64,000 bases of DNA from assembly GCF_003231285.1 (NCBI RefSeq), contig NZ_QKNS01000003.1, forward strand, positions 522,934-586,933. The letters run 5' to 3'. Position numbers and translations under genes: made by a program. This document shows, piece after piece, positions 35,985 to 45,959 of the stretch (positions are counted from its first letter, which is position 1; every line of letters begins with the position of its first letter). The DNA comes from Hymenobacter sediminis (GTDB lineage: Bacteria > Bacteroidota > Bacteroidia > Cytophagales > Hymenobacteraceae). The notes under the pieces are model-generated. The model searched no databases. It was not told the origin of the DNA and worked only from the letters and a program-made list of their open reading frames with translations.

Positions 35985-36704
35985 ATGCCCAACATCTTCC
36001 CCGACCACCTGGTACCCTCCAACGAGGCGGCGCGCCTACGGACGCTGCATCTGTACCAGATTGTAAACACTACCCCGGAGCAAATCTTTGATGATTACGT
36101 GGCCTGGGCAGCTCAGCTGTTCAATACGCCCATTGCCCTAATTTCCTTTGTGGATGAGGACTACGTGCACTTCAAAGCCGTAACTGGGGCCGAGGGCGTA
36201 CCCGGGCTGCCTCGTACGGAGAGTATGTGTTCGGCAGCCATCCTGCCTGATGTACCGGTAATAACCTCAGATTACTCTGCCGAAAGCTGTCGGCTCATCA
36301 GCCCCGGCGTGGCGCAGGCGCTTGGTCTGAGCTTTTACGCCGGCTCGGCCCTGCGTATGCCCGACGGGGCCCGCATTGGCATGATGGCCGTTATTGGCCG
36401 GGAGCACCGTACGCTTTCGGCCGCTGAGGAAGAGGTGCTGACCGGCCTGGCCCACCTGGTAAGCCAGACAGTGGAGCTGCGGTTTCAGTACCTGCACGCG
36501 CAGCTTTCGGCGGAATGGGAATCGGCCCAGCAGGAACTGTCGGAAACCCTCGACGACAACGCTACCCTCACCCGCTACCTCAGCACCCGCAACCACGGCA
36601 TCAACCTAGATGATACGGAGGTGCAGGACCTCGTGCTGCGTCGGCTGGCAGGGGTAGGGAAGGTGCTGGAGCGGCGCCTGCAAGCAGCACCCTCCGCGGC
36701 GTAG
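35985..36704 (+). CDS. GAF-domain protein
   Basis: 239 residues from ATG 35985 (PNIFPDHLVPSNEAARLRTL); the frame open to 35868 would run over the pirin terminator. A single GAF domain spans about 35-170: FDDYVAWAAQLFNTPIALIS, FVDEDYVHFKAV, TESMCSAAILPDVPVI, GLSFYAGSALRMPDGARIGM. This type (LFxxPIALISFVD...) binds small ligands or senses redox state in many two-component proteins, but no kinase or output domain follows. The last 70 residues are helical (AEWESAQQELSETLDDNATL), probably coiled coil. The signal and partner are unknown. Confidence 0.8.
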   Translation: MPNIFPDHLVPSNEAARLRTLHLYQIVNTTPEQIFDDYVAWAAQLFNTPIALISFVDEDYVHFKAVTGAEGVPGLPRTESMCSAAILPDVPVITSDYSAESCRLISPGVAQALGLSFYAGSALRMPDGARIGMMAVIGREHRTLSAAEEEVLTGLAHLVSQTVELRFQYLHAQLSAEWESAQQELSETLDDNATLTRYLSTRNHGINLDDTEVQDLVLRRLAGVGKVLERRLQAAPSAA

Positions 36705-36710
36705 TTCATC

Positions 36711-36764
36711 AGAAAAATTAAAAAGCCAGATTCCTACTTAGGAATCTGGCTTTTTAATTTTTCT
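36711..36764. terminator. Long bidirectional hairpin between GAF and M2 peptidase genes
   Basis: A perfect stem of about 25 bp starts AGAAAAATTAAAAAGCCAGA and has a 4-base loop, with A/T tracts inside the stem. It lies between convergent genes. Confidence 0.85.
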
Positions 36765-36778
36765 GGAAGACGCTCAAA

Positions 36779-38632
36779 CTACATGGTGTACTTGCGGCCT
36801 TTGTTTTGCTGCTTGAGGTAGGCCATCAGGGGTTGGAAGTATTCCACCATGGCGCGGGCCGAGAGGTCCTCGCCAGTCTTTTCCTTGAGCACGGCGCGCC
36901 AATCCTTGCTAGAGCCGGGGCGCATGATGTCAGCCAGGAAGGCGCCTACCTCCTTGCTGCCGTAGTAATTGGTAGCGTGTGGGTCCTGCTTCAGAATGTT
37001 CTTGGCAATGTGGTCGTGGAGCTGGAACAGGATGACGTAGCTCAGGGCATAATCGTAATACTGAGCCGGGTCGTCGTTGATGTGGGTTTTAGTGGCCGGG
37101 TCGAGGTACTGCTCACCGCGAGAGGTGGGGGGTACGATGCCCTGGTACTGCTTGGCCAGGGCCCACCAGCGGGCATTGAGCTGGTCGGCGGGTAGCTTAT
37201 CGGCGTAGAAGCTGTTTTCCCACTCGCTCATCACCCCGGAAGCAAACGGAATGAACACAGCGTAATTCAGGGCTTCTTTGAGCAGCGTTTGGGTTTCGTC
37301 GGTTTTGGTCTTGGGGTCAATTAAGCCTAGGCCAGCCAGGAAAGGCTTTTGGGTGGCCGCCAGGCCCATGAGGGAGCCCATAGCCTCGTGGTAGCCGCGG
37401 TTAGCTCCCTGGCGGAGCAGCGGCGGCACCTCGGGGTTGGTATAGGTGAGGTAGTAGTAGATATGGCCCAGTTCGTGGTGGGTAGTTTCGTACCACTCGG
37501 TGTTGCCCTCCACGCTCATCAGGCTGCGCACGTCCTGGTTCAGGTCCATGTGCCAGGCCGAGGCGTGATTGTTCTTCTTATAGGTTGCGCCTTTGGGCAG
37601 GGGGTAGAGGCTGGACTTCTCCCAGAACACAGCCGGCAGAGCCTGAAAACCCAGACTTTGGTAGAACCGCTCAGCCTGTTTCACTTGCCATTCGGCGCCT
37701 TTCTTGGCCAGTACGGGGTCAAGGTTGAGGCCCTTTACTTCGACCATAGCGCTCCAGTCCTGGCCCCAGCGGTTGGGCAGCCAGGAGGCGGGTAGGTAGT
37801 CAGGTACCTGCTTGACGCCGTACTTTTTGGCCAACTCGTAGCGGGCGTAGGTGTGCAGCTCGCGGTAGAGGGGGCGCAGTTCCTCATTGATTTTGCGCAC
37901 CAGCGTCATCATTTCCTCCCGGGTCATGCCATAATCAGAGGCCTGATAGGAGAAGTAATCGGGGTAACCCAGGGCCTGCACGGTCTGGTTGCGCAGGTCG
38001 CGCAGATTCAGCAGGCCCTCTTTTAGGGTGGGGCCAATGGCCTTGCTGGCCTCCCAGATCTGCTGACGCTTCAAGGGGTTATTTTCCTTGCGCAGTAGTT
38101 CATCCAGGTCGTTGGTAGTGACGGATTTGCCCTGGTATTTGTAGTCGAAGCCGTAAAGCTTTTCCGTTTGCTGGGTTTCGGCTTTGATGCGGCGCTTCAC
38201 CACATCAGCAATGGTTTGGGGCGAGTTGGCCGCGTTGTAAAGGGCCGTTTGCAGCTGCTTCACCTGAATTTCGGTGAGGTCCTGCTTGTGCTCCAGTAGC
38301 TCCCGCAGGCGCTGAATGTTCTGGGCCGAGCCCGTAAAGGCCGCCATGCGCTCATTGGCCCGCGCGGTAGCGCCCGAGTTGGCTGTATCACCGGCTACAA
38401 TGTGCGTGTTCGAGCGCCACTCCGCCTCCGATGATTGGGTGTAGAGGCGCTGGTATTCAGCTGAATATTCTTTCAGGAAGGCCTCCGCTTGCTGCTGCCA
38501 ATTCGGGGCAACGGGCTGGGTAGCCGGTTCGGCAGCAGGAGCGGGGGTAGTGGAAGCCGTGGGGGTTTTGGCAGTAGGTGCGCAGGCCGTCAGTACGGCG
38601 GCGGTAAGGGTGGGAAGGATGTATTTTTTCAT
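36779..38632 (-). CDS. M2 family peptidyl-dipeptidase (ACE-like), lipoprotein
   Basis: 617 residues from ATG 38632. KKYILPTLTAAVLTAC is a lipoprotein signal with the lipobox Cys at about position 17, followed by a Thr/Pro/Ala linker. The zinc motif TTHHELGHIYYYL (HExxH, near 388) and the downstream GYHEAMGSLMGLA Glu (24 residues or so later) match peptidase family M2. YADKLPADQLNARWWAL and the C-terminal YVILFQLHDHIAKNIL are also M2 features. It releases dipeptides from peptide C-termini, here presumably in the periplasm. The frame open to 38680 is not used because it would bury the lipobox. Confidence 0.92.
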   Translation of the reverse strand: MKKYILPTLTAAVLTACAPTAKTPTASTTPAPAAEPATQPVAPNWQQQAEAFLKEYSAEYQRLYTQSSEAEWRSNTHIVAGDTANSGATARANERMAAFTGSAQNIQRLRELLEHKQDLTEIQVKQLQTALYNAANSPQTIADVVKRRIKAETQQTEKLYGFDYKYQGKSVTTNDLDELLRKENNPLKRQQIWEASKAIGPTLKEGLLNLRDLRNQTVQALGYPDYFSYQASDYGMTREEMMTLVRKINEELRPLYRELHTYARYELAKKYGVKQVPDYLPASWLPNRWGQDWSAMVEVKGLNLDPVLAKKGAEWQVKQAERFYQSLGFQALPAVFWEKSSLYPLPKGATYKKNNHASAWHMDLNQDVRSLMSVEGNTEWYETTHHELGHIYYYLTYTNPEVPPLLRQGANRGYHEAMGSLMGLAATQKPFLAGLGLIDPKTKTDETQTLLKEALNYAVFIPFASGVMSEWENSFYADKLPADQLNARWWALAKQYQGIVPPTSRGEQYLDPATKTHINDDPAQYYDYALSYVILFQLHDHIAKNILKQDPHATNYYGSKEVGAFLADIMRPGSSKDWRAVLKEKTGEDLSARAMVEYFQPLMAYLKQQNKGRKYTM

Positions 38633-38773
38633 GAGCAAGGGGAAGGCTTTCGAGGAAATAGCGGGTAGGCGAAGGTACACAGCCTGCCGGTTTCAGCCGC
38701 AATTGCAGGCGGTGACACTTTTGTCGGGGCAAGGCGCAGCCAGCGCCAACTTTCCTTCGCGAAGAGCTACCCC

Positions 38774-38829
38774 GATAACCTAACCAGGCCTTGACGTCCG
38801 GGCGGACATCAAGGCCTGGTTAGGTTATC
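38774..38829 (-). terminator. Terminator of the MtfA-SEC-C gene
   Basis: GATAACCTAACCAGGCCTTG pairs perfectly with its complement around GACGTCC/GGCGGAC, about 60 bases past the stop at 38890 on the minus strand. Confidence 0.8.
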
Positions 38830-38889
38830 AGACTTTCTACAAAAAAGGAAAGATGGCTTCAGCGGGCCTCTTGCCATAACGCGGGGAAC

Positions 38890-39837
<948 letters not shown>

Positions 39838-39922
39838 GGTGTGCCTCAACGTAGGGGAGCATCGGAAGGTTGATACGGCCGGCAAACGTTGCGCGCTAGC
39901 TCCCTCGGGCGGGCAAACCCGG

Positions 39923-42463
39923 CTACTGCCGCCGGCGCAGGGCCAAGTAATCCAGGTAATACAGCACCTTCACGGAGAGGGAGTTATTGTGGGGCGTATT
40001 GATAGTGTTGTTGAAGTTTTCGAAGTAGAGGGGGGTAGCCCGCTCGCCCAGCAGATACGTGCTACCCGCATTCTTCCACACAATGCTTACCTGCGAGCCG
40101 GGCGCAAACCACCAGGAGAACACGGCATCCACGTTGAAGGCGTTATAGGTGTTGTCCCGGTTGCGGCGGTAATCCGCCAGGTTTTCCTGCCCATCCTTCT
40201 GCAGCACCGTGAAGTCCTGGTAGCGCACGTTGCTGGTGTAGTGGCGGGCCCGCAGTGTAAACGACATGCGGTTGGTGAAAGTGTAGGCCACCGAAGCCAC
40301 GTTGGTAACGGTGGCCACGTTGCGGCGGCCCAGCATAATTTGGTCCATAAAAGGCTGATCCTGCACTTCCTCGGCGCTGAGGCCCCCGTTCACGTAGCCA
40401 ACCTGGTGGCGCTGCAAGTCCCAATCGAGGCTGTAGCGGAAGGTGAGGTGGTTGTTCACGCGGAAGCGGGGGTAGAAGCCGGCCCGGTAGCGCAGGCGGC
40501 GGGGGCGGGGCAGGCGGTCATCCTCGGCGTAGTAGGTCAAGCCCGCATTCACGCCCAACGACAGACGCTTGCGCGTATCGGAATTCAGGAAGCCAATCCA
40601 GTCGGCATTAGCGGGCACCCGCACGTAATACTCGCCTAGCGGATAGGTACGCGGCTCAAAGAAATCATGCGTGGTGGGCGAGTATGTGAAGTCGTAACCC
40701 ACCTGCAGGAAGTTTTTGGTGAAGGTGGTATTGAAGCCATTGTATACATACATGCTCTGGTAGCGTGTGGGCCTATACAGCAGCGTGTGGTTAATTTCTG
40801 AATAGAAACTCATATTGTTCACTTTCCAGAAAGGCTTATAAATGCGGTAGTTGGCGTAGGCGCTCTGGGTGATGTTGTTGTTGCCGAACAGAATGCCTAG
40901 GTCGTTGGGGTTGTAGTGGTCCGATTCGATACGGTGGTTGAGGCCCCAGGTGAAGTTGCCGCTGATTTTGCCCACGCCCAGGGTGTACTTGTAGCCGTTC
41001 TGGTCGTCAATAGCCTGGTCGGAGCCGAATGCGTTGCCGCGCCGCCGCGAGTATACCACGCTGCCATCCACGGCGTAGGAGTTCTTTTTGTTGGCGAAGC
41101 GGAACAGCCCGCCCGTCACGTTGGCATCGTAGGTGCTGCCCCAGCGCGTCACGTTAGTATTGATAAGCGAAACGTAGGAGTTGTTCTTCAGCGACTGGTC
41201 CAGCACCGCAATGTTGTAGTTGCTGAAGGGCTGGGTGAGTACTGTGCGCTCTTCGCCGCTTTCGGTGTTGCGCACGGTGGCGTACACGTCGTTGCTGAGG
41301 GCATTGAACAGGCCGATGCCCAGGCCATTTTTGGTACGCCCCGAAACCTTGGTGGCGTTGAGCAGGCGGGTTTCGGCCGGGTTGCGTACTAGCTTCTCGT
41401 TGTCGGCCAACCCTACCCCGTAAAAACCGATGGGCGTGGCGCCTACCCTGCGGGAATAGAATAGGTTGCCCTTGTTGAATAGCTCGGTGCCCTCGGTGAA
41501 AAACTGCCGGTTTTCCTGAAACTGCACCTCAAAAGGGGAGAGGTTGAGCACTTGGTTGTCGCTCTGCACCTGCCCGAAGTCGGGTACCAGGGTAGCGTCC
41601 AGGGTAAAGCTCTCGTTGATGCCCCATTTCACGTCGGCCCCGCCGTTGAAGCTGGTAGTGGTCCGGCGCGTGCCCTCGGCATTCAGCGGGTTGTGGTTCA
41701 CGTAGCCCGATACGTAGGGTGTGAGCGAGAGGCGCAGCGGCGGTTTCAGTCCTTTCAGACCGGTCAGCTCGCCCCACTGGTTTACAAAGCCATCGACTTC
41801 GGGCTTCACCTCACTCCAGAAAAAGCCTTGGCGCAGAGCCTGGCGCTGTCGCATGAACTGCAAGCCCCACTGCTGCACTTCGGCGGTGCTGAAGCGGATG
41901 GCCGAGTAGGGGATGCGCATTTCGGCTACCCAATCGGTGCCGCGCAGGGCGGTGCGGGCGTCCCACACAGCATTCCAAGCAAAATCCTCGCCGCTGGCCG
42001 GTGAGTAGCGCGCATCGGCCTGCACCCCGCCCGCTGTTACAATAAAGCCGTAGCCATTCAGCTTATCGTGGTAGGTGTCCAGGAAGATGCCGAAGAAATC
42101 GGTATTGGGCAGGTTGTCCCGGGCCGACAGCTCTCGCTTGATAGAATCCGGCGACACATCGTGCATTACGGCCCCTACGTACAGGGCTGCGTCGTCGAAG
42201 AGGATGCGCACTTCGGTGGGGTGCTGCTCGCGGGGGCCGGGCTTAGGGCGGTTTTGGATGAAATCAGTGGCCACCGGGGCCTGCTGCCAAACCGCTTCGT
42301 CCAATACGCCATCCAGCTTAATGGCCTCGGTGATGCGAATGGCCTGCAGTTGGCGCTTAGGAGCCGTGGAGGTCGCCGGTGCCGGTCCCGTTTGCGCCCA
42401 GGCCAGAGGCAGGCACACTGCCAGCAGGATAAGAGTAACTACCAGAAGAATAGAAGTTCTCAT
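39923..42463 (-). CDS. DUF5916 outer-membrane protein with CBM9-like N-terminus
   Basis: 846 residues from ATG 42463 (RTSILLVVTLILLAVCLPLA, signal peptide ending WAQ); 13 extra residues from 42502 are possible. The first 200 residues resemble a carbohydrate-binding family 9 type fold (AIRITEAIKLDGVLDEAVWQ, RILFDDAALYVGAVMHD, GIFLDTYHDKLNGYGF). The remainder is beta-rich with aromatic strand ends and a terminal aromatic-Leu pattern, as in outer-membrane barrels of the DUF5916 family. Function unknown; a surface role in carbohydrate or envelope binding is inferred. It lies downstream of the sigma/DUF4097 operon on the same strand but separated by 204 bases with a strong hairpin. Confidence 0.85.
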   Translation of the reverse strand: MRTSILLVVTLILLAVCLPLAWAQTGPAPATSTAPKRQLQAIRITEAIKLDGVLDEAVWQQAPVATDFIQNRPKPGPREQHPTEVRILFDDAALYVGAVMHDVSPDSIKRELSARDNLPNTDFFGIFLDTYHDKLNGYGFIVTAGGVQADARYSPASGEDFAWNAVWDARTALRGTDWVAEMRIPYSAIRFSTAEVQQWGLQFMRQRQALRQGFFWSEVKPEVDGFVNQWGELTGLKGLKPPLRLSLTPYVSGYVNHNPLNAEGTRRTTTSFNGGADVKWGINESFTLDATLVPDFGQVQSDNQVLNLSPFEVQFQENRQFFTEGTELFNKGNLFYSRRVGATPIGFYGVGLADNEKLVRNPAETRLLNATKVSGRTKNGLGIGLFNALSNDVYATVRNTESGEERTVLTQPFSNYNIAVLDQSLKNNSYVSLINTNVTRWGSTYDANVTGGLFRFANKKNSYAVDGSVVYSRRRGNAFGSDQAIDDQNGYKYTLGVGKISGNFTWGLNHRIESDHYNPNDLGILFGNNNITQSAYANYRIYKPFWKVNNMSFYSEINHTLLYRPTRYQSMYVYNGFNTTFTKNFLQVGYDFTYSPTTHDFFEPRTYPLGEYYVRVPANADWIGFLNSDTRKRLSLGVNAGLTYYAEDDRLPRPRRLRYRAGFYPRFRVNNHLTFRYSLDWDLQRHQVGYVNGGLSAEEVQDQPFMDQIMLGRRNVATVTNVASVAYTFTNRMSFTLRARHYTSNVRYQDFTVLQKDGQENLADYRRNRDNTYNAFNVDAVFSWWFAPGSQVSIVWKNAGSTYLLGERATPLYFENFNNTINTPHNNSLSVKVLYYLDYLALRRRQ

Positions 42464-42563
42464 ACGCAGAATGCATAGGCGGGAAGAGAAATAAAAAGGC
42501 ATGATGGGGCTGGCAGCCGCAAAAGCAGCGCTATTCAGAAAGCCAGCAAAAGGGAGAAATGAA

Positions 42564-42660
42564 GCGCTCTGCTGCGCCCAGCCTGACCGGCAACCAGTTG
42601 GCGGGAGTCACTCACCACCGCTACCCACGGAGGTGGCAGCTAGGGCTGGGCGCAGAGCGC
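42564..42660 (-). terminator. Large structured hairpin after the DUF4097 operon
   Basis: GCGCTCTGCTGCGCCCAGCC pairs with GGCTGGGCGCAGAGCGC (a small bulge), enclosing a smaller hairpin (CCACCGC...GGAGGTGG). It follows the last DUF4097 stop on the minus strand, but it lacks a T run, so terminator is only one reading. Confidence 0.5.
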
Positions 42661-42667
42661 GTACCGG

Positions 42668-43495
42668 TTACTTGGCCCGGCGGATGTAGATGTTGCCGTT
42701 CAGAGTTTTAACCATGAACTCGGGGCCGCCTCCGTTGATTTTACCGTACGTCCAGGAGTCCTGGGCCACGCGGTAGAGGCCGTCTTTGGCGGTGCGCGTT
42801 ACTTTGGTGGGCGTGCTATCGGCCTTTAGGTCAAAATCGCTGTAGATTTCGCCGTGGTCCGATTTCAGCTTCACCGATACTCTGGCCCGGGCGGGTAGCG
42901 TCACGTCTACCTTGCCGTTGATGGTGGAAAAGGCCATGGGCGCGCCGGCAGTTACCTCCTTGAAATCGGCAATCAGCTCCCCGTTCACCGTGTTCAGCAC
43001 CGCCGAACCCGCCACATCGTTGAGCCGGATAGAGCCGTTTACGTTGGATATTTCCAGCTCCCCGGCCACGTTGTCCACGGTAATGTCGCCGTTCTGTACG
43101 GTGGCCAGCTGCAGGGAGAATTGGCGCGGCACTTTGATGATGAAGTCCACCGGCGTCTGCCAGGATTGGGTTTTCACGTACACATGGTTGGCGCGCTCCT
43201 GGGCCGTTACGTCAAGGCTGTTCACCTGCGAAATGCGCCGCATGCCCGAGGCGTTTTCAGAGGAACTGGTTTCGCGCCGCTCGTTGCGGGAGGAGGCTTC
43301 AATCACCACCTCTTTGCCTGCGTAGCCAACCACTTTGATGCCGCCGCCCACCAGCTTAAGGTGCACGGTGCCCGGCTTGCCCGGGGAGCTCAGCGGCACC
43401 ACCAGCTGCTCTTTACTCGTCTGCTGGGCCTGGGCCGCTTGCAGGCTGAGCAGCGTGAGGAGGGCAAAAAAACTGCGAAAAAGGAGCTGGTTCAT
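42668..43495 (-). CDS. DUF4097-family secreted beta-solenoid protein (second copy)
   Basis: 275 residues. The signal peptide is LLFRSFFALLTLLSLQAAQA. It is followed by a repeated pattern of short strands with NG turns: VQNGDITVDNVAGELEISNV, NGSIRLNDVAGSAVLNTVNG, STINGKVDVTLPARARVSVK, typical of DUF4097 adhesin-like beta-helices. The 3' end HGEIYSDFDLK and NGNIYIRRAK repeat the theme. It overlaps its upstream neighbour by four bases (ATGA), so the two are translationally coupled. Role unknown. The pair probably acts in the envelope sensed or controlled by the adjacent sigma/anti-sigma system. Confidence 0.85.
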   Translation of the reverse strand: MNQLLFRSFFALLTLLSLQAAQAQQTSKEQLVVPLSSPGKPGTVHLKLVGGGIKVVGYAGKEVVIEASSRNERRETSSSENASGMRRISQVNSLDVTAQERANHVYVKTQSWQTPVDFIIKVPRQFSLQLATVQNGDITVDNVAGELEISNVNGSIRLNDVAGSAVLNTVNGELIADFKEVTAGAPMAFSTINGKVDVTLPARARVSVKLKSDHGEIYSDFDLKADSTPTKVTRTAKDGLYRVAQDSWTYGKINGGGPEFMVKTLNGNIYIRRAK

Positions 43496-44361
43496 CTGGT
43501 TTGCTGTTTGATGGTAACGTCGCCGTTCAGGGTTTCCAGGCGAATATCAGGCCCGCCCTTTCCTAGCCGTACGGCCGTTTCTTTGCGAATCTTGTAGGTA
43601 GTGCCGGCAGCTTTCCGTTCAGTATTCTGAGTAACCTGCACAGGTAGCACCTGCGTCTGCGGGAAGTCGGTGTACAACTCCCCGTGCATGCTTTTAAAGT
43701 AGAGGTCGGCGGATGCCGTGGGCGGATAGCTCACCACGATGTTGCCGTTGATGGTCTTATAGGAAGCGGCGGTCGAGGGTGCGGCCGTGAGGGCTACTTC
43801 CACTTTGCCGTTTACCGTGTGGGCTTTCGAAACCTGCTGGACGTTTTGCAGAGAAATGCCCCCGTTCACGTTGCTGGCTTGCACCAGCCCGTTCACATTC
43901 TCTACCTGCACCTCACCGCCATTCACCGTTGAGACGGTCACGTTCATGCCCTGGGGCACTTTCACCGTGAAGTCGAAGTTGAATTGGTAGTGCCGATCCT
44001 CGCTGCTCCAGTTCTGGTTGCGACGCGGGCGGGAGTCGAAGGGCCCTTGCTGGTACACTACCAGGCTGTCGTTGCGCTGCAAAAAGCCCAACTGTACTTC
44101 TTTCTGGGCCTGGGCCAGTGAGGCGGCGTCTTCGGCTTTCAGAGTTTTAGTAGCTTCCACCTCTATTTTGTTGCCGCTGCTGCCTACAATCCGCACCGAG
44201 CCCATGATGTTGTAGAGGGCCAGGGTGCTGCGGCCGGCATCGGCGGTCAGGGTAAAGTCACGGCTGATTTTTTCCGTGGCTTCACGGTTCTGGGCTTGCA
44301 GTGAGCAGCTAGGTAGCCACAGAAGTGTCCAGAGTACCAGGGTTATCGGGAAGGGTTTCAT
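43492..44361 (-). CDS. DUF4097-family secreted beta-solenoid protein (first copy)
   Basis: 289 residues. The signal peptide is KPFPITLVLWTLLWLPSCSL ending QAQ; a Cys at the lipobox-like LPSC may make it a lipoprotein instead. DUF4097 strands are MNVTVSTVNGGEVQVENVNG, LVQASNVNGGISLQNVQQVS, KAHTVNGKVEVALTA, YKTINGNIVVSYPPTASADL, MHGELYTDFPQTQV. The layout is parallel to the next gene (both end LNGDVTIK/LNGNIYIR), so they are paralogues. Its first 53 bases overlap the end of the anti-sigma gene and its last four the next gene. Confidence 0.85.
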   Translation of the reverse strand: MKPFPITLVLWTLLWLPSCSLQAQNREATEKISRDFTLTADAGRSTLALYNIMGSVRIVGSSGNKIEVEATKTLKAEDAASLAQAQKEVQLGFLQRNDSLVVYQQGPFDSRPRRNQNWSSEDRHYQFNFDFTVKVPQGMNVTVSTVNGGEVQVENVNGLVQASNVNGGISLQNVQQVSKAHTVNGKVEVALTAAPSTAASYKTINGNIVVSYPPTASADLYFKSMHGELYTDFPQTQVLPVQVTQNTERKAAGTTYKIRKETAVRLGKGGPDIRLETLNGDVTIKQQTR

Positions 44362-45244
44362 AAGAGTTTGAAGAGGTTGGCGGGGCCGCGGGGGCCCGCT
44401 CGTGGGACAAAGACTGAATGCTTTGCTCGATTTTGTTTTTCACTTGCTCGTTAAGGTTATCCTGTTGGAGCAGCTTGCGCAGGGGGCGTACCGAGCGGCG
44501 CTCCTGCAGCTGCACCATCAAATCGGCCAGGGCCGACTGCACGAGCGGAGACTCCTGGTAGGCCAGGGAGCGAACCAGCCCTAGGCGCACCGTGGGGTCG
44601 TCGGCCAGACCGGCCAGCGCATCCAGGGTAGCCAGGCGCACGTTCACGTTGGGGTCTTGGTTGAGGGTGCTGAACAGCGCCGCCAGCACCCGTTCGTTGG
44701 TAGGGGCCACTTCCTGGGCGTCGCTCACAGCTTGCAGACGCTGCACGGCCGAGGGGTTGTTGAGCCGGGAAATGAGGCCTACCTGCCGGGCCGTAGCCTC
44801 GGCAGGGGCCGACGGGGCTGCCTGAGCCAAGGACTCGTCAGCCCCAGCGCCCATTTCGCGTCCTTTCAGCCCATACCCAATGCCCAGGCCCACCAGCAGC
44901 AATACCGCGCCGTACGCCAGGCGCTGGGCAAAGGCGGGCTGCCACCACTCCCGGAGCCGCTGCAGCAGCCCCTGCACCGACCAGCGCTGCCGGCGCTGCT
45001 CTTCGGCCTTGAAGTCGGCCAGCATGGCGTAGAAGTTGGGTCGAAGCTCCTCGCTAGGCGCCGGTACCGGCAAAGCGCCCATGTTCGTCCAGAGTTGCTG
45101 CAGCGAGTCCAGCTCGTGCTGGCAGCTGGGGCACTGCGCCAGGTGGGCGGCCATGGTTTGCTTGTCCGTTTCCGGCAATTCACCCGCTAGCCAGTCCATC
45201 AGCTCCTGCTGCACTTCCTCACAGTTTCTGAACCTTGCTTCCAT
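44309..45244 (-). CDS. Zinc-finger anti-sigma factor with C-terminal HEAT-like repeats
   Basis: 311 residues. An N-terminal zf-HC2-like domain (about 1-50: CEEVQQELMDWLAGELPETD, then MAAHLAQCPSCQHEL, with HxxxCxxC) would bind the cognate sigma factor. One membrane helix lies at about 104-124 (LAYGAVLLLVGLGIGYGLKG). The periplasmic part (about 150-290) has HEAT/PBS-lyase-like helical repeats (VQRLQAVSDAQEVAPTNERV, VNVRLATLDALAGLADDPTV, RSVRPLRKLLQQDNL). It overlaps the sigma gene by 26 bases. HEAT repeats as the sensor end of an anti-sigma factor are unusual; a protein-interaction signal in the periplasm is inferred. Confidence 0.82.
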   Translation of the reverse strand: MEARFRNCEEVQQELMDWLAGELPETDKQTMAAHLAQCPSCQHELDSLQQLWTNMGALPVPAPSEELRPNFYAMLADFKAEEQRRQRWSVQGLLQRLREWWQPAFAQRLAYGAVLLLVGLGIGYGLKGREMGAGADESLAQAAPSAPAEATARQVGLISRLNNPSAVQRLQAVSDAQEVAPTNERVLAALFSTLNQDPNVNVRLATLDALAGLADDPTVRLGLVRSLAYQESPLVQSALADLMVQLQERRSVRPLRKLLQQDNLNEQVKNKIEQSIQSLSHERAPAAPPTSSNSYETLPDNPGTLDTSVAT

Positions 45245-45791
45245 TATCCAGTTGCAAATAGATGTCCTTCAATTGGCAGAGGGCCCGGTGCGCGCGCACC
45301 TTTACAGCCCCTACCGTGGTGTTGAGCAGCTGCGCTATCTGCTCGTATTTCAACTCCTGAAACCTGCTCAGCACCAACACTTCGCGCTGGTCGGGGCTGA
45401 GGCGGGCCATGGCTTGGTGGAGCTGGGCCATTTCCTGGGTGCGCTGCAGGTGGGCGTCGGCCGATGCGCCACCTGCAATTTTCTCAGCCCAGTTCGCAAT
45501 GTCTTGGTGGTGAGCCGAGGGTTTATTTTTCCGGGCCGTATCCGCCAGCACGTTGCGCGCCAGGTGATACATCCAAGTTCGGAATTCACCTTCCCCCGAG
45601 AAGGTGTGCCGGTATTTCAGCATGCGGTAAAATACCGTCTGCACCAAGTCCTCGCTGGCCGTGGCGTTGCTGGTTGAGTGGTAAAAAAAGGCTAGCAACG
45701 GCCGGTGGTAGCGCTCAAACAACAGGCCCATTTTCTCCACCTGACCAGCCTTCACCTGGAGCATGAGCGAGTTGTCGGTAAGAGAGTTCAA
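45219..45791 (-). CDS. ECF sigma-70 factor of the DUF4097 operon
   Basis: 190 residues from a TTG start at 45791 (NSLTDNSLMLQVKAGQVEKM). Region 2 is at about 15-90 (LFERYHRPLLAFFYHSTSNA, EDLVQTVFYRMLKYRHTF, RTWMYHLARNVLADTARK). Region 4 is at about 120-180 (LSPDQREVLVLSRFQELKYE, IAQLLNTTVGAVKVRAHRAL). It heads a four-gene operon with overlapping neighbours: anti-sigma, DUF4097, DUF4097. Typical ECF systems recognise their own promoter, but none could be identified with confidence in the 168-base upstream region (45792-45959). The target regulon is unknown; envelope status is the likely signal. Confidence 0.9.
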   Translation of the reverse strand: MNSLTDNSLMLQVKAGQVEKMGLLFERYHRPLLAFFYHSTSNATASEDLVQTVFYRMLKYRHTFSGEGEFRTWMYHLARNVLADTARKNKPSAHHQDIANWAEKIAGGASADAHLQRTQEMAQLHQAMARLSPDQREVLVLSRFQELKYEQIAQLLNTTVGAVKVRAHRALCQLKDIYLQLDNGSKVQKL

Positions 45792-45959
45792 GGCGTTGGC
45801 TGGTGAGTGAGTGGCGAATTCGGGCGTGGAAACTTCGCCTTTTGAGGAAGGTTACAGCCAACTGGTAAAATATTTTTCCGAAAGCACCCGGTAGTGGCAT
45901 AAGCTGTCAATTCAGCGCCATAATCAGGTAAAATGCACACGAACAAAAGCCTCTCAGTA

